Counted from the stretch's first letter, positions 1-8,308 are shown. The stretch is DNA of 64,000 nt from DAOSVX01 sp964493665 (GCA_964493665.1 CAZBOZ010000002.1:12239-76238), one strand, 5' to 3'. The notes: generated by a model not told the origin, from the letters alone. Numbers and translations: made by a program.

Positions 1-536
1 GAGTAGGAGTTTTATATGCCAAAGAAAATTTACTTAATAAAATAAATCCTCTTAATTTAGGGGGTGGAATGAATGAGTCATTTGCAGAAAATGGTAATTA
101 TGTATTAAAAGAATTACCAACTAGATTAGAAGCTGGTACTCCTAATATTGCTGGAGTAATTGGTTTGGGTGAAGCAATAAGATATATAAATAAGATTGGA
201 ATATCTAATATAGAAAATTATGTTAGTGAACTAAAAAGTTATTTAGTAACTAAATTAAAGCAAATACCTCATATAAATATCATAAATAAAACATCTAACC
301 ACGGTATAATAGCATTTACTGTTGAAGGCATATTTGGTCAAGACGTAGCATTTTATTTAAATAAGTATAATATATGTGTTAGATCTGGTAATCACTGTGC
401 CAAGATGTTAAAAGATGTTATTGGAGTATCAAATACTATAAGAGTAAGTTTATATTTTTATAACACTAAAGAAGAAATAGATAAATTTGTAACTCTTTTA
501 AATGATAAATCCAAAATAGAAAAAGAGATGCTTTAA
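1..536 (+). CDS. sufS: Cysteine desulfurase SufS, C-terminal part (5' end outside window)
   Basis: PLP-dependent desulfurase that takes sulfur from cysteine and hands it to SufU for Fe-S cluster assembly. The frame is open from base 3, and residues encoded before the first Met at base 69 (VGVLYAKENLL, then GGGM) match the SufS family, so the gene starts upstream of the window. The persulfide Cys lies in RSGNHCAKM (Cys 110 counted from the Met at base 69); the family usually has R-x-G-H-H-C-A, so the first His is Asn here. The LEAGTPNIAG segment is also typical of the family. The stop overlaps the sufU start by one base, which indicates translational coupling. The PLP lysine region is not visible. 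Confidence 0.9.
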   Translation, partial: VGVLYAKENLLNKINPLNLGGGMNESFAENGNYVLKELPTRLEAGTPNIAGVIGLGEAIRYINKIGISNIENYVSELKSYLVTKLKQIPHINIINKTSNHGIIAFTVEGIFGQDVAFYLNKYNICVRSGNHCAKMLKDVIGVSNTIRVSLYFYNTKEEIDKFVTLLNDKSKIEKEML

Positions 537-967
537 TGAACGAGGATGTTAGAAGAGAAATAATTTTAGGATATAATTCTCATCCTTTTAATAAACAAAC
601 TATTAATGATTCTTCATATATTAAGGTCAATTCAAATAATGAATCATGTATTGACAATATAAATTTATTTATAAAAATTGAAAATGATATTATAAAAAGC
701 TTTTATTTTGATGGTGAAGCTTGTGCTATAACAACATCAGCCACATCTATTATGATAAAATCTTTGCTAGGCAAAAAACTAGATGAAGTATTAGAATTCA
801 TTATTAATTATGAAAATATGATTAACGAATTACCATATAATAAAGAATTATTAAAAGAAGCTAATGTATATGAAGAAATATATAAGCAACAAAACAGAAA
901 AAGATGTGCTTTACTTCCTTATATGGGATTAAGAAAAGCTATAGAAGAATATAAAAACAATCTTTAA
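536..967 (+). CDS. sufU: SufU, zinc-dependent sulfurtransferase partner of SufS
   Basis: Accepts persulfide sulfur from SufS and passes it to the SufBCD scaffold. At 143 aa it has the usual length. The four expected zinc-site residues are visible: Cys38 and Asp40 (SCID), Cys63 (GEACAITTSA) and Cys124 (KRCALLPY), corresponding to the C-x-D...C...C pattern of Bacillus SufU. This distinguishes it from scaffold-type IscU, although the Gly usually found between the first Cys and Asp is Ile. It starts on the last base of the sufS stop, and its own stop sits inside a strong terminator, so it ends the SUF operon. Confidence 0.92.
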   Translation: MNEDVRREIILGYNSHPFNKQTINDSSYIKVNSNNESCIDNINLFIKIENDIIKSFYFDGEACAITTSATSIMIKSLLGKKLDEVLEFIINYENMINELPYNKELLKEANVYEEIYKQQNRKRCALLPYMGLRKAIEEYKNNL

Positions 968-980
968 AGATTGTTTTTTT
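956..980 (+). terminator. Rho-independent terminator of the suf operon
   Basis: Perfect 10-bp palindromic stem AACAATCTTT/AAAGATTGTT followed by a run of seven T. The sufU stop codon lies within the stem. Confidence 0.9.
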
Positions 981-989
981 ATTAAATAA

Positions 990-998
990 TGATAAAAT
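990..998 (+). promoter_or_regulatory. Extended -10 promoter for the DUF2207 gene
   Basis: TGA-TAAAAT, an extended -10 element, lies 10 bases after the suf terminator and 24 bases before the GTG start at 1023. No clear -35 is seen. Confidence 0.45.
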
Positions 999-1022
999 AA
1001 AAGTATGATTAGGAGTGATTTT

Positions 1023-2885
1023 GTGAAAAAAATAATTTTATTTCTAGCTCTTTTATTACTACCAATAACTGTTAATGCTTCCACTACAGATAAATATTAT
1101 ATAGAAGCTAATATTAAATCTAATGGTGATATAGAAGTAAAAGAATTAAAAGTGTTAGATGGGAGCTTTAATGGTATATATACTAATTTAAGATATACCA
1201 ATTATGGCTTGCAAAAGTTTAGTGGGATATTAGATGACTTTGAAGGTAGTGATATATACAATGCTACTAATATTGAAGATCTAAAAGTATACGCGGTAGA
1301 TTTAAACAATTTAAGTTTTGATAACATTTTAGATAGAGCAACATTATTTACTGAAGCTAGTAGTGCTGAAGTTGGTGATTATGGCGTATATGTAAAAAGC
1401 ACTAACTCTATAGGAGTAGATTTATCAATCTATATGCCTAGTACTTATGGAGAAGCTTCACTAGTGACTTATACTTTAAAAGATGCTGTAGTAATACATA
1501 ATGATGTGGCTGAAGTGGCTTGGGATTTTATTAGTTCTAGTTATGAAGAAGATATAAATGATCTAACCATAACTATAAACTTGCCAGGCGATAGCGAAGA
1601 ATTAAGAGTATTCTCTCATGGACCATTAAGTGGAACAAATGAAATAGTTAGTGATAGCGAGGTAAAAGCTATTTGGACTAACTTACCAGCTTATAAAGCT
1701 GTGGATGTTAGAGTAGTATTTGATAAATCTTTAGTTCCAAATGGAACTAAAACATCAGGAATAGATGGTTTAGATAATATTTTAGCAGTTGAAAAAGCTC
1801 GTGCTGACAAAGCTAATGCTGAAAGACAAAGAATTAAGACTACATATATAATTTTAACTGTTTTATTTGGTGGCTATGTCGCTGGAGCCATAGTAGTCGC
1901 TATTAGATATTATTTAAAATATGATAAAGAATATAAAGTAAACTTTAATGGCGATTATTATCGTGAATTTATTGAAGACTATGATGTAGAAGTTATCGAT
2001 TACTTATTTAACAAAAGTATAACTCCTAATGCCATGAGTGCTTCAATAATGAATTTAATTTATAAAAAGAAAATAGATATTGAAAAAATAATGGAAAAAA
2101 ATAAAGAATCATATAAATTTATTTTAAAAACTAAAGAAGGAGCTTCTCCTACTGAAATAAAATTATTATATTTCTTATTTGATAAAGTTGGTAATGGTAA
2201 AGAGTTTACTATAAAAGAATTAAAAGATTATGCTAGAGGATCTTCTTATCAAACTTTCTTAAATACTTATTCCGATTGGAAAAAATCAGTATTAGATGAC
2301 GGACATAAACAAGACTTTTATGAAGATTTAAAAAAACCAAAAACTTTTGGAATTTTGTATGCACTTTTAGGAGGATTACTATTTTTCTTAAATATGTTCT
2401 ATCAAACTGATATAATCTTTGGGCGTTTCTTATTTCCAGTAGCAATTGGTTTATTAATTTATATGATTGCTTTTAAAAGAAAGACTAAAAAAGGTGCTGA
2501 ACATTATACTAAATGGACAAAATTTAAAAACTTTTTAAATGACTTTGGCAACTTCAAAGAAAAAGAACTTCCAGAAGTAAAACTATGGGAAAGATATTTG
2601 GTGTACGCTACAGTGTTTGGTATAGCCGAAAAAGTATCTAAAACCATGAATGTTAAAATTCATGAAATGGATCCTAAAGGAACTATGTATGATTATGACT
2701 TAATGCCATTGTTTTATTTAAATATGAATTCTGAAATTTCTAGTGCTATAAATAATGCAGTTAGAGAGTCAGTTACATCAGCTATAGCTAAATCAGCAGA
2801 GAGTAGTTCATCTGGTGGCGGTGGCGGCTCATCATTTGGCGGTGGTGGATTCGGTGGCGGCGGCTCCGGTGGCGGAAGATTTTAA
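1023..2885 (+). CDS. DUF2207 family membrane protein with glycine-rich tail
   Basis: Predicted secreted/membrane protein of unknown function in the DUF2207 (YciQ-like) family. The start is placed at GTG 1023, five bases after an AGGAGTG ribosome site at 1011-1017; an upstream in-frame ATG at 1005 precedes that site. The order is: signal peptide (hydrophobic core and VNA-S cleavage region), an extracytoplasmic beta-rich domain of about 230 residues, a membrane helix near residues 273-295, a cytoplasmic domain, two further membrane helices near 440-485, and a C-terminal tail of Ser followed by repeated GGGG/GGF units. The Gly-rich tail is characteristic of the family. It is a single-gene unit between two terminators. 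Confidence 0.85.
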   Translation: MKKIILFLALLLLPITVNASTTDKYYIEANIKSNGDIEVKELKVLDGSFNGIYTNLRYTNYGLQKFSGILDDFEGSDIYNATNIEDLKVYAVDLNNLSFDNILDRATLFTEASSAEVGDYGVYVKSTNSIGVDLSIYMPSTYGEASLVTYTLKDAVVIHNDVAEVAWDFISSSYEEDINDLTITINLPGDSEELRVFSHGPLSGTNEIVSDSEVKAIWTNLPAYKAVDVRVVFDKSLVPNGTKTSGIDGLDNILAVEKARADKANAERQRIKTTYIILTVLFGGYVAGAIVVAIRYYLKYDKEYKVNFNGDYYREFIEDYDVEVIDYLFNKSITPNAMSASIMNLIYKKKIDIEKIMEKNKESYKFILKTKEGASPTEIKLLYFLFDKVGNGKEFTIKELKDYARGSSYQTFLNTYSDWKKSVLDDGHKQDFYEDLKKPKTFGILYALLGGLLFFLNMFYQTDIIFGRFLFPVAIGLLIYMIAFKRKTKKGAEHYTKWTKFKNFLNDFGNFKEKELPEVKLWERYLVYATVFGIAEKVSKTMNVKIHEMDPKGTMYDYDLMPLFYLNMNSEISSAINNAVRESVTSAIAKSAESSSSGGGGGSSFGGGGFGGGGSGGGRF

Positions 2886-2909
2886 AAAGAGACTAAAATC
2901 TCTTTTTTT
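2884..2909 (+). terminator. Terminator after the DUF2207 gene
   Basis: Stem AAAGAGA/TCTCTTT around a six-base loop, then a T tract; it begins at the DUF2207 stop codon. Confidence 0.8.
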
Positions 2910-2917
2910 GTTATAAT
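2909..2917 (+). promoter_or_regulatory. Extended -10 promoter for the metallopeptidase gene
   Basis: TGT-TATAAT directly abuts the T tract of the preceding terminator and ends 15 bases before the ATG at 2933. No convincing -35. Confidence 0.55.
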
Positions 2918-2932
2918 TAGGTTGGTGATATT

Positions 2933-3568
2933 ATGAATATAAATATCAATGGTAATAATATAAAAGTTATTATAGTTAAAAAAAATATAAAAAATATGTA
3001 TTTTCGTATAGACGAAAATTCTAATCTTTTAATTACGGTTAATAGATTTGTTAGTGATAATGAAATAAGAAAAATAATAGCCGAAAAAAAAGATGTAATA
3101 TTAAAAATGTATAGTCACAAAATAAAAGAACTGGATAATAATGCTTATTTTACTTATTTAGGTAACAAATATAATGTTTTATATGATTCTAAGCTAAAAC
3201 AAGTATATTTAGAAGGTAACGAAGTATATACTAAAGATGATAAAATGTTAGATAAGTTTTATTTAAAAAAGAGTTTAGAAATTTTTGAAAACAGAATCAA
3301 TGCTAAAAAAGTAAACTTTTCTAATTTGCCAATATTTTCTATTAAAATAAGAAAAATGAAAACTAGATGGGGAGTTTGTAATACTAAGGATAAAATAATA
3401 ACCTTAAATACTGAATTATTAAAAAAAGATATGTCTTTAATAGATTATGTTGTAATTCATGAAATGTGTCATTTTTATCATCCCAATCATTCCAAAGAAT
3501 TTTGGAAACTTGTTGAAGCACATTATCCATATTATAAAGAAGCCAGAAAAATGTTGAAACAGATTTAA
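2933..3568 (+). CDS. YgjP-like (DUF45) zinc metallopeptidase
   Basis: Predicted cytosolic metallopeptidase of the DUF45/YgjP family (distantly M48/WLM-like); physiological substrates are unknown. The zinc site is visible as HEMCH at residues 176-180, with a further His in HPNHSKEFW near 186, and the preceding MKTRWGVCN segment is the other family hallmark. At 211 aa it has the usual length. It sits between a terminator and a small acidic ORF, so it appears to be transcribed on its own or with that ORF. Confidence 0.85.
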   Translation: MNININGNNIKVIIVKKNIKNMYFRIDENSNLLITVNRFVSDNEIRKIIAEKKDVILKMYSHKIKELDNNAYFTYLGNKYNVLYDSKLKQVYLEGNEVYTKDDKMLDKFYLKKSLEIFENRINAKKVNFSNLPIFSIKIRKMKTRWGVCNTKDKIITLNTELLKKDMSLIDYVVIHEMCHFYHPNHSKEFWKLVEAHYPYYKEARKMLKQI

Positions 3569-3603
3569 TAAAATGTTATTATAAGCAGCACGGAGGAAGA
3601 GTT

Positions 3604-3789
3604 ATGGAAAAGCAACCAATACCAGAAATGGTAGAAATAATGGAAATTCATGCTAAATTAAGTGAAGGAATTTCACCTTTGCAACAAGAACTTTTAGATG
3701 ATTTAATGTTAATAGCAGCTTTAATGGCTGAAGAATTAAAAGTATGTCGCGAAAAGAACCAACAAACAGAAGAGATCAAAGGGAAGTAA
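3604..3789 (+). CDS. Small acidic helical protein, unknown
   Basis: A 61-aa protein that I do not recognise. It has a clear ribosome site (CGGAGGAAG) before ATG 3604 and ends at a terminator, so it looks real. The sequence is rich in Glu, Met and Leu and should be mostly helical (segment EMVEIMEIHAKL, then LLDDLMLIAALMAEEL). There is no membrane span or metal motif. It is probably co-transcribed with the upstream metallopeptidase, with a 35-base gap. Confidence 0.6.
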   Translation: MEKQPIPEMVEIMEIHAKLSEGISPLQQELLDDLMLIAALMAEELKVCREKNQQTEEIKGK

Positions 3790-3801
3790 TTCTCTTTTTT
3801 T
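3769..3801 (+). terminator. Terminator with AGAGA/TCTCT stem
   Basis: Short stem AGAGA...TCTCT with a long loop that contains the stop codon, then a T tract. Weaker than the other terminators here. Confidence 0.6.
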
Positions 3802-3809
3802 GTTTTATA

Positions 3810-3818
3810 TGTTAAAAT
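3810..3818 (+). promoter_or_regulatory. Extended -10 promoter for the rRNA/tRNA methyltransferase operon
   Basis: TGT-TAAAAT lies 8 bases after the preceding T tract and 17 bases before ATG 3836. Confidence 0.45.
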
Positions 3819-3835
3819 AAAAGCAGGTGAATATT

Positions 3836-4561
3836 ATGGAAAATATTACTTCTATAGATAATAAAAAAGTTATTAATTGGGCTAAATTAAAAGATAAAAA
3901 ATATCGTGATCTTAGCTCAAAGTTTTTAATTGAAGGAGAACATCTTGTTTTAGAAGCTTTAAAAAATGATGCCATAGAAGAAATAATTGTGACAGATGAA
4001 AAAGTATATGCTGATAATATACCTCATTATAATATATCTTTAAATATTATGAAGAAGCTTTCTTCTTTAACTACACCATCTAATGTAATGGCAGTTTGTA
4101 AAAAAATTGAAGAGGGAATTATAAGTGAGAAAATCATTTTATTAGATGGAATTCAAAATCCCGGAAATTTAGGAACTATAATTCGTAGTGCTTTTGCTTT
4201 TAATTTTAAAACTATTATTCTTGGTAATAATACCGTAGATATTTATAATGAAAAAGTAATTAGAGCTACTGAAGGAATGATATTTAATATTAATATATTA
4301 AGAAGAAATTTAAAAGAATATACATATGAATTAAAGGATAAAGAATATTTAATAGTAGGTACTAATGTAAGTGATGGTGTTGATCCTAGAGAAATAAAAA
4401 ACGATAAGATAGCTTTAATAGTGGGTAATGAAGGAAATGGCATAGATAAAGATTTATTATCTATATGTGACAAATTAGTAAATATCAAAATGAATCCTGA
4501 ATGTGAGAGTTTAAATGTTAGTATAGCAGCAAGTATTTTAATGTATGAGTTAGGAGACTAA
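3836..4561 (+). CDS. TrmH/SpoU family RNA 2'-O-methyltransferase
   Basis: SAM-dependent SPOUT methyltransferase acting on rRNA or tRNA ribose (TrmH/RlmB-like; Bacillus YsgA is a comparable protein). The three SpoU motifs are present: NPGNLGTIIRSA, ALIVGNEGNGI and NVSIAASILMYEL, the last two forming the C-terminal trefoil knot. An N-terminal substrate-binding domain (DLSSKFLIEGEHLVLEAL) precedes them. Start chosen at ATG 3836 because the upstream in-frame GTG at 3827 lies inside the AGGTGA ribosome site. It leads the rimM-trmD cluster and stops two bases before rimM. The exact RNA target cannot be read from sequence. Confidence 0.85.
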   Translation: MENITSIDNKKVINWAKLKDKKYRDLSSKFLIEGEHLVLEALKNDAIEEIIVTDEKVYADNIPHYNISLNIMKKLSSLTTPSNVMAVCKKIEEGIISEKIILLDGIQNPGNLGTIIRSAFAFNFKTIILGNNTVDIYNEKVIRATEGMIFNINILRRNLKEYTYELKDKEYLIVGTNVSDGVDPREIKNDKIALIVGNEGNGIDKDLLSICDKLVNIKMNPECESLNVSIAASILMYELGD

Positions 4562-4562
4562 G

Positions 4563-5057
4563 ATGAATGATTATGTTTTAATTGGTAAAATAGTAAATAC
4601 TCATGGCGTCAAAGGTGAAATCAGATTAATTAGTGACTTTGAATTAAAGAATAAAGTATTTATACCAGGATTTACTATTTATATTGGTCAAATAAAAGAA
4701 GAAAACACTATAGTAAGTTATCGTCATCATAAAATGTTTGATATGCTTTTATTAAAAAACAAAAACGACATAGATGAAGTAATAAACTATAAAAGTAAAT
4801 ATGTTTATGCCAAAAGAAAAGATTTAGGGTTAAAAGAAAATGAATATTTATTGGAAGAATTGATTAATTATGAAGTAATAGAAGATAAAAAAAATGTTGG
4901 CAAAATCGTAGATGTTGTTTATAATAATAAACAAGTTTTACTTAAAGTTAAAAACTTAAAAGAATTTTATATTCCTTTTGTAGAAGAATATATTGTTAAA
5001 GTAGATAATATAACTAAAAAAGTACAAGTAAAAAATGCTAAGGATCTGATTTTATGA
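4563..5057 (+). CDS. rimM: 16S rRNA processing protein RimM
   Basis: 30S maturation factor that binds S19 and assists 3'-head assembly. At 164 aa it has the family length. The N-terminal domain begins VLIGKIVNTHGVKGEIRL, a strong RimM signature, and the C-terminal PRC-barrel half contains the conserved FYIPFVEEYIVKVD. It starts two bases after the methyltransferase stop and overlaps trmD by four bases (ATGA), the usual rimM-trmD coupling. Confidence 0.95.
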   Translation: MNDYVLIGKIVNTHGVKGEIRLISDFELKNKVFIPGFTIYIGQIKEENTIVSYRHHKMFDMLLLKNKNDIDEVINYKSKYVYAKRKDLGLKENEYLLEELINYEVIEDKKNVGKIVDVVYNNKQVLLKVKNLKEFYIPFVEEYIVKVDNITKKVQVKNAKDLIL

Positions 5058-5716
5058 AAATAGATATTTTATCTTTATTTCCAGAAATGTTTAATAATAT
5101 TTTAACTGAATCAATTATAAAAAGAGCAATAGATAAAGAGTTAGTTGAGATAAATGTTATAAATTTTAGAAATTTCTCTAAATATAATAATAACCAGGTA
5201 GATGATACTCCCTATGGTGGTGGATCCGGAATGGTCTTAATGTGTGAGCCAATATTTGATGCTGTAAATAGCGTTAAAACTAATGATTCATATATAATAT
5301 TAATGACTCCAGATGGCAAAGTATATAATCAAGCGATAGCTAAAGAATTAGTTTTAAAAAAACATTTAATAATTATTTGTGGCCATTATGAAGGTTTTGA
5401 TGAAAGAATTAGAACTCTAGTCGATATGGAAATAAGTATTGGTGATTTTATTCTAACTGGTGGAGAAATACCAGCTATGGCATTAACTGATAGTATAGTA
5501 AGACTTATAGATGGAGTAATTACTAAGGATTCTTTAGATAGTGAATCATTTAATGATAATTTACTTGACTATCCGGTATATACTAAACCAAGAGAATATA
5601 AAGGTATGGAAGTCCCCGAAGTATTACTAAGTGGTAATCACGAAAAAATAGCTAGTTGGAGAAATGAAGCAAGAATAAAAAGAACTAAAGAGAAAAGACC
5701 GGATTTAATAAAGTAG
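5054..5716 (+). CDS. trmD: tRNA (guanine37-N1)-methyltransferase TrmD
   Basis: Makes m1G37 in tRNAs reading CNN and related codons, preventing frameshifts. SPOUT motifs are clear: TPYGGGSGMVLMCEP, the knot loop CGHYEGFDERI, and EISIGDFILTGGE. At 220 aa it is slightly short compared with about 240, the difference lying in the C-terminal domain. It overlaps rimM by ATGA and is followed after 8 bases by an unknown gene. Confidence 0.96.
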   Translation: MKIDILSLFPEMFNNILTESIIKRAIDKELVEINVINFRNFSKYNNNQVDDTPYGGGSGMVLMCEPIFDAVNSVKTNDSYIILMTPDGKVYNQAIAKELVLKKHLIIICGHYEGFDERIRTLVDMEISIGDFILTGGEIPAMALTDSIVRLIDGVITKDSLDSESFNDNLLDYPVYTKPREYKGMEVPEVLLSGNHEKIASWRNEARIKRTKEKRPDLIK

Positions 5717-5724
5717 GTGAAAAC

Positions 5725-6162
5725 ATGGGATATCTTATTAAAAAAAGTGATAAAACTCAAGAAATAATCTATTTAGACTATGATCTAAATGGTTATATTT
5801 TTAAACCTAAAAACAAGAGTGAATCTTCATTAACAGTAAATGAAGTTATGGTTATTAATCCTTCAATGATTGATAAGATATTAACAATTAAATTTAATAC
5901 TTTATTTAAAAAAATCTCTATGGAAGCTTTTAAAGTAATTTATGATGATGATTCTAGTGAAGGTGATGCTATGCTAGTTTTAGATGAAATAAAAAGATTT
6001 AAAAGAATAGTAGAAAATAAATATCAAAAATTTTTATCAGACGAAAAAGAAGATATGTTTAACAAAAAATTAAAAAGTTTAGAAAATGAAATAAAAGCTA
6101 AAATGATGTTAATTAGAGAATATCAATTAAATAAAGAAGAAACTCATGGTAGAAGCAGGTAA
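5725..6162 (+). CDS. Conserved-looking hypothetical protein downstream of trmD
   Basis: A 145-aa protein that I do not recognise. It has an AGGTGA ribosome site overlapping the trmD stop, so it is translated as part of the rimM-trmD operon. The N-terminal 70 residues look like a beta-rich domain, followed by a segment rich in Asp/Glu/Ser (YDDDSSEGDAM) and a lysine/glutamate-rich helical C-terminus likely to form a coiled coil (residues about 85-140). There are no metal or nucleotide motifs. Its last codons overlap the next terminator. Its place between trmD and rplS suggests a translation-related role, but that is only context. Confidence 0.65.
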   Translation: MGYLIKKSDKTQEIIYLDYDLNGYIFKPKNKSESSLTVNEVMVINPSMIDKILTIKFNTLFKKISMEAFKVIYDDDSSEGDAMLVLDEIKRFKRIVENKYQKFLSDEKEDMFNKKLKSLENEIKAKMMLIREYQLNKEETHGRSR

Positions 6163-6179
6163 AACACTTGCTTTTTTTT
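6153..6179 (+). terminator. Terminator of the rimM-trmD operon
   Basis: Stem AAGCAGGT/ACTTGCTT (one G-T pair) plus a T tract, overlapping the last codons of the preceding gene. Its 3' arm contains the -35 box of the rplS promoter. Confidence 0.8.
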
Positions 6180-6196
6180 ATATAATTTGTTACAAT
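6168..6196 (+). promoter_or_regulatory. rplS promoter nested in the upstream terminator
   Basis: -35 TTGCTT (6168-6173), 17-base spacer, -10 TACAAT (6191-6196). The -35 hexamer is the 3' arm of the preceding terminator stem. Confidence 0.7.
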
Positions 6197-6215
6197 CATT
6201 TTGCTTCAAAAAGTT

Positions 6216-6242
6216 GTAATCCGCTATATATTATAAGATTAC
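6216..6242 (+). promoter_or_regulatory. Hairpin in the rplS 5' leader
   Basis: Perfect six-base stem GTAATC (6216-6221)/GATTAC (6237-6242) in the roughly 65-base leader before rplS. It could be an autoregulatory L19 leader element as known in other Bacillota, but I cannot match it confidently to that family. Confidence 0.4.
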
Positions 6243-6269
6243 ATATAATATAAGAAAGGAATTGATCGT

Positions 6270-6608
6270 ATGAATTTAGTAGATAAAGTTACTAAGAAGC
6301 AAATTAAGAAAGATGTGCCAGAATTTAGAGTTGGTGACACTGTTAAAGTAGATGTTTGGGTAAAAGAAGGAAAAAAAGAAAGAATTCAAGCATTTGAAGG
6401 AATTGTTGTGGCTAAAAAAGGTGGCGGAGTATCTGAAACATTCTCTGTTCGCAAGAAAAGTGCTGGTATTGGTGTTGTAAGAACATTTCCAGTAAATGCT
6501 CCAACTATTAACCAAATTACTGTAATTAAAAAAGGCATGGTAAGAAGAGCTAAGTTAAATTTCTTAAAAGGTATGCGTAAAGAGTTTAAAATAAAAGAAA
6601 GAAACTAA
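6270..6608 (+). CDS. rplS: 50S ribosomal protein L19
   Basis: Large-subunit protein at the 30S-50S interface. Family signatures include FRVGDTVKVDVWVKEGKKER, the QAFEGIVVAKKGGG loop, SVRKKSAGIGVVRTFPVN, and a C-terminal basic segment with RRAKLNFL. At 112 aa it has normal length. It has its own promoter and leader, and lepB starts one base after the stop, so the two are co-transcribed. Confidence 0.98.
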   Translation: MNLVDKVTKKQIKKDVPEFRVGDTVKVDVWVKEGKKERIQAFEGIVVAKKGGGVSETFSVRKKSAGIGVVRTFPVNAPTINQITVIKKGMVRRAKLNFLKGMRKEFKIKERN

Positions 6609-6609
6609 A

Positions 6610-7101
6610 ATGAAAAAAGTTTTAAAAGAACTATTACCATATATAATTGTTATATTAGCAGTTATATTAATAAGAGTTTTTATTGCTACACCAGTTAGAG
6701 TAACAGGAACCTCAATGGTACCGACTCTTAATTCTAAAGAAGTAATGATTATGGTAGAAATAACTAAATATTTTAAAGATTATGAAAGATTTCAAATAGT
6801 AGTTATTAAAACCAGTAATGTTTATTTAATTAAAAGAGTTATTGGGTTACCTGGTGAAAAGATAAAATGTGTAGATGGAATTATTTATATAAATAATAAT
6901 CCTCTAGAAGATATTTATGGCAGTGGTGTAACTTCTGATTTTGATGAAGTAATACTAGATACTGATGAATACTTTGTAATGGGAGATAATAGAGAAGTAT
7001 CTCAAGATAGTAGAATTATCGGTCCTATTAAAAAGTCCAATGTTAAAGGATATACAAACTTAGTAATATATCCATTTAATAAAATAAGAAAAGCTAAATA
7101 A
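6610..7101 (+). CDS. lepB: Type I signal peptidase
   Basis: Membrane-anchored serine protease that removes signal peptides from secreted proteins. One N-terminal membrane helix (residues about 9-27) precedes the catalytic region. The Ser nucleophile is in TGTSMVPTL, and the Lys general base is in YLIKRVIGLPGE. The conserved box GDNREVSQDSR (family GDN-x3-S-x-DSR) is present. At 163 aa it is the short Gram-positive type with one membrane anchor. It is coupled to rplS and followed immediately by a terminator. Confidence 0.95.
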   Translation: MKKVLKELLPYIIVILAVILIRVFIATPVRVTGTSMVPTLNSKEVMIMVEITKYFKDYERFQIVVIKTSNVYLIKRVIGLPGEKIKCVDGIIYINNNPLEDIYGSGVTSDFDEVILDTDEYFVMGDNREVSQDSRIIGPIKKSNVKGYTNLVIYPFNKIRKAK

Positions 7102-7121
7102 TTTCCTTTATTTAGTTTTTT
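7094..7121 (+). terminator. Terminator after lepB
   Basis: Stem CTAAATAA (7094-7101)/TTATTTAG (7108-7115), followed by T-rich sequence. The 5' arm overlaps the lepB stop. Confidence 0.7.
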
Positions 7122-7331
7122 AATGTATAATTTTATTGTGTAATAAAGTGATTATTTAAAAAGGAATTTTAATAAATAACGCATATATATAAAAGTATGG
7201 CCATAACCACGAAAAACAAAATTATTTGGGCCGCTTAATATCAAATATCTAAATTGTTTGGTGTATAAATAAGTGTCCTTGCTCAGGGCATAAATAATAT
7301 TTAAAAAAGGAAAAAGAAAGGAGTATGGTGT
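7122..7331 (+). other. Intergenic leader ahead of the RhuM-Fic gene
   Basis: A 210-base non-coding stretch with visibly more G+C than other gaps here (patches around 7198-7240 and 7274-7290 such as ATGGCCAT, GGGCCGC and GCTCAGGGC). I see no complete RNA gene. It ends in a strong AAAGGAG ribosome site. It may be a 5' leader or border brought in with the downstream gene. Confidence 0.35.
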
Positions 7332-8303
7332 ATGAACGAAATAAAAGAAAGTAAATTTTTAATATATGAAAACGAAGATGGAAAAGTCGATGTAGATGTT
7401 ATATTAAAAGACGAAACGATATGGTTGACGCAAAAAAGTATGGCAAAATTATTTGAGGTAGAACAACCAGCAATTGCAAAACATTTAATAAATATTTATA
7501 ACGATAAAGAATTAGTAAAAAATCCAACTTATTCCAAAATGGAATTAGTTCAAAAAGAAGGAAAAAGAAACATCAAAAGAAACATTGAATTTTATAACTT
7601 AGATGCGATTATTGCTGTAGGGTATAGAGTAAACTCAAAAGCTGCCACCAAATTTAGAATATGGGCAACTAAAGTTCTAAAAGATTATATAATAAGAGGA
7701 TATGCTATAAATAATAAGCGATTAGAATACTTAGAAAAGGCGATTAAATTAATTGATATAGCTAATCGTGGTTATGATGGGTTAGAATCTAATGATGCTA
7801 AAGAAATATTAAGAGTTATTGGTGAATATTCGAAAGCTCTAGATTTACTTGATGATTATGATCACAAAAGAATATCAAAACCAAAAGGAATAAAAAGTAA
7901 AATAGAAGTTACTTATAATGAATGCTTAGCAGTCATTAATAAATTAAAATTCAATAATGATAGTGATTTGTTTGCTTTAGAAAGAAATAAAGGATTAGAA
8001 TCTATTATAAATAATATTTATCAATCTTATGATGGCAAAGACTTATATAAAACATTAGAAGAAAAAGCTGCTAATTTCTTATACTTAATTGTTAAAAATC
8101 ATACTTTTATTGATGGCAACAAAAGAATTGGAGCGGCATTATTTATTTATTTTTTAAATTTCAATAATATATTATACAAAAATGATAATAAAATTATAGA
8201 TAATAATTCATTAGTAGCAATTACGCTTTTAATTGCTCAGTCAAATCCTAAAGAAAAAGATATTATTATTGATTTGATAATGAATTTCTTAGTTCAGGAG
8301 TGA
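7332..8303 (+). CDS. RhuM-family protein fused to a Fic/Doc domain
   Basis: Two-domain protein. Residues 1 to about 170 match the RhuM (virulence RhuM) family, with ETIWLTQKSMAKLFEV and a FYNLDAIIAVGYRVNS segment typical of a KilA/BRO-like DNA-binding fold. Residues about 195-320 are a Fic/Doc domain with the active-site loop HTFIDGNKR (His257 to Arg265). Fic enzymes AMPylate and Doc phosphorylates target proteins; the Lys in GNKR rather than GNGR resembles Doc. No short antitoxin ORF is visible next to it. It separates lepB from rbgA, which are often adjacent, so it looks like an accessory insertion. Its stop overlaps the rbgA ribosome site. Substrate and function are unknown. Confidence 0.85.
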   Translation: MNEIKESKFLIYENEDGKVDVDVILKDETIWLTQKSMAKLFEVEQPAIAKHLINIYNDKELVKNPTYSKMELVQKEGKRNIKRNIEFYNLDAIIAVGYRVNSKAATKFRIWATKVLKDYIIRGYAINNKRLEYLEKAIKLIDIANRGYDGLESNDAKEILRVIGEYSKALDLLDDYDHKRISKPKGIKSKIEVTYNECLAVINKLKFNNDSDLFALERNKGLESIINNIYQSYDGKDLYKTLEEKAANFLYLIVKNHTFIDGNKRIGAALFIYFLNFNNILYKNDNKIIDNNSLVAITLLIAQSNPKEKDIIIDLIMNFLVQE

Positions 8304-8308
8304 TAACA

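Noticed and set aside
69..536. Complete short aminotransferase starting at ATG 69
   Set aside because: The frame is open upstream to base 3 and encodes matching SufS residues, so ATG 69 is internal.
6216..6242. Definite L19 leader riboregulator
   Set aside because: A hairpin is present, but I cannot match the known leader consensus by eye, so it is listed only as a possible element.
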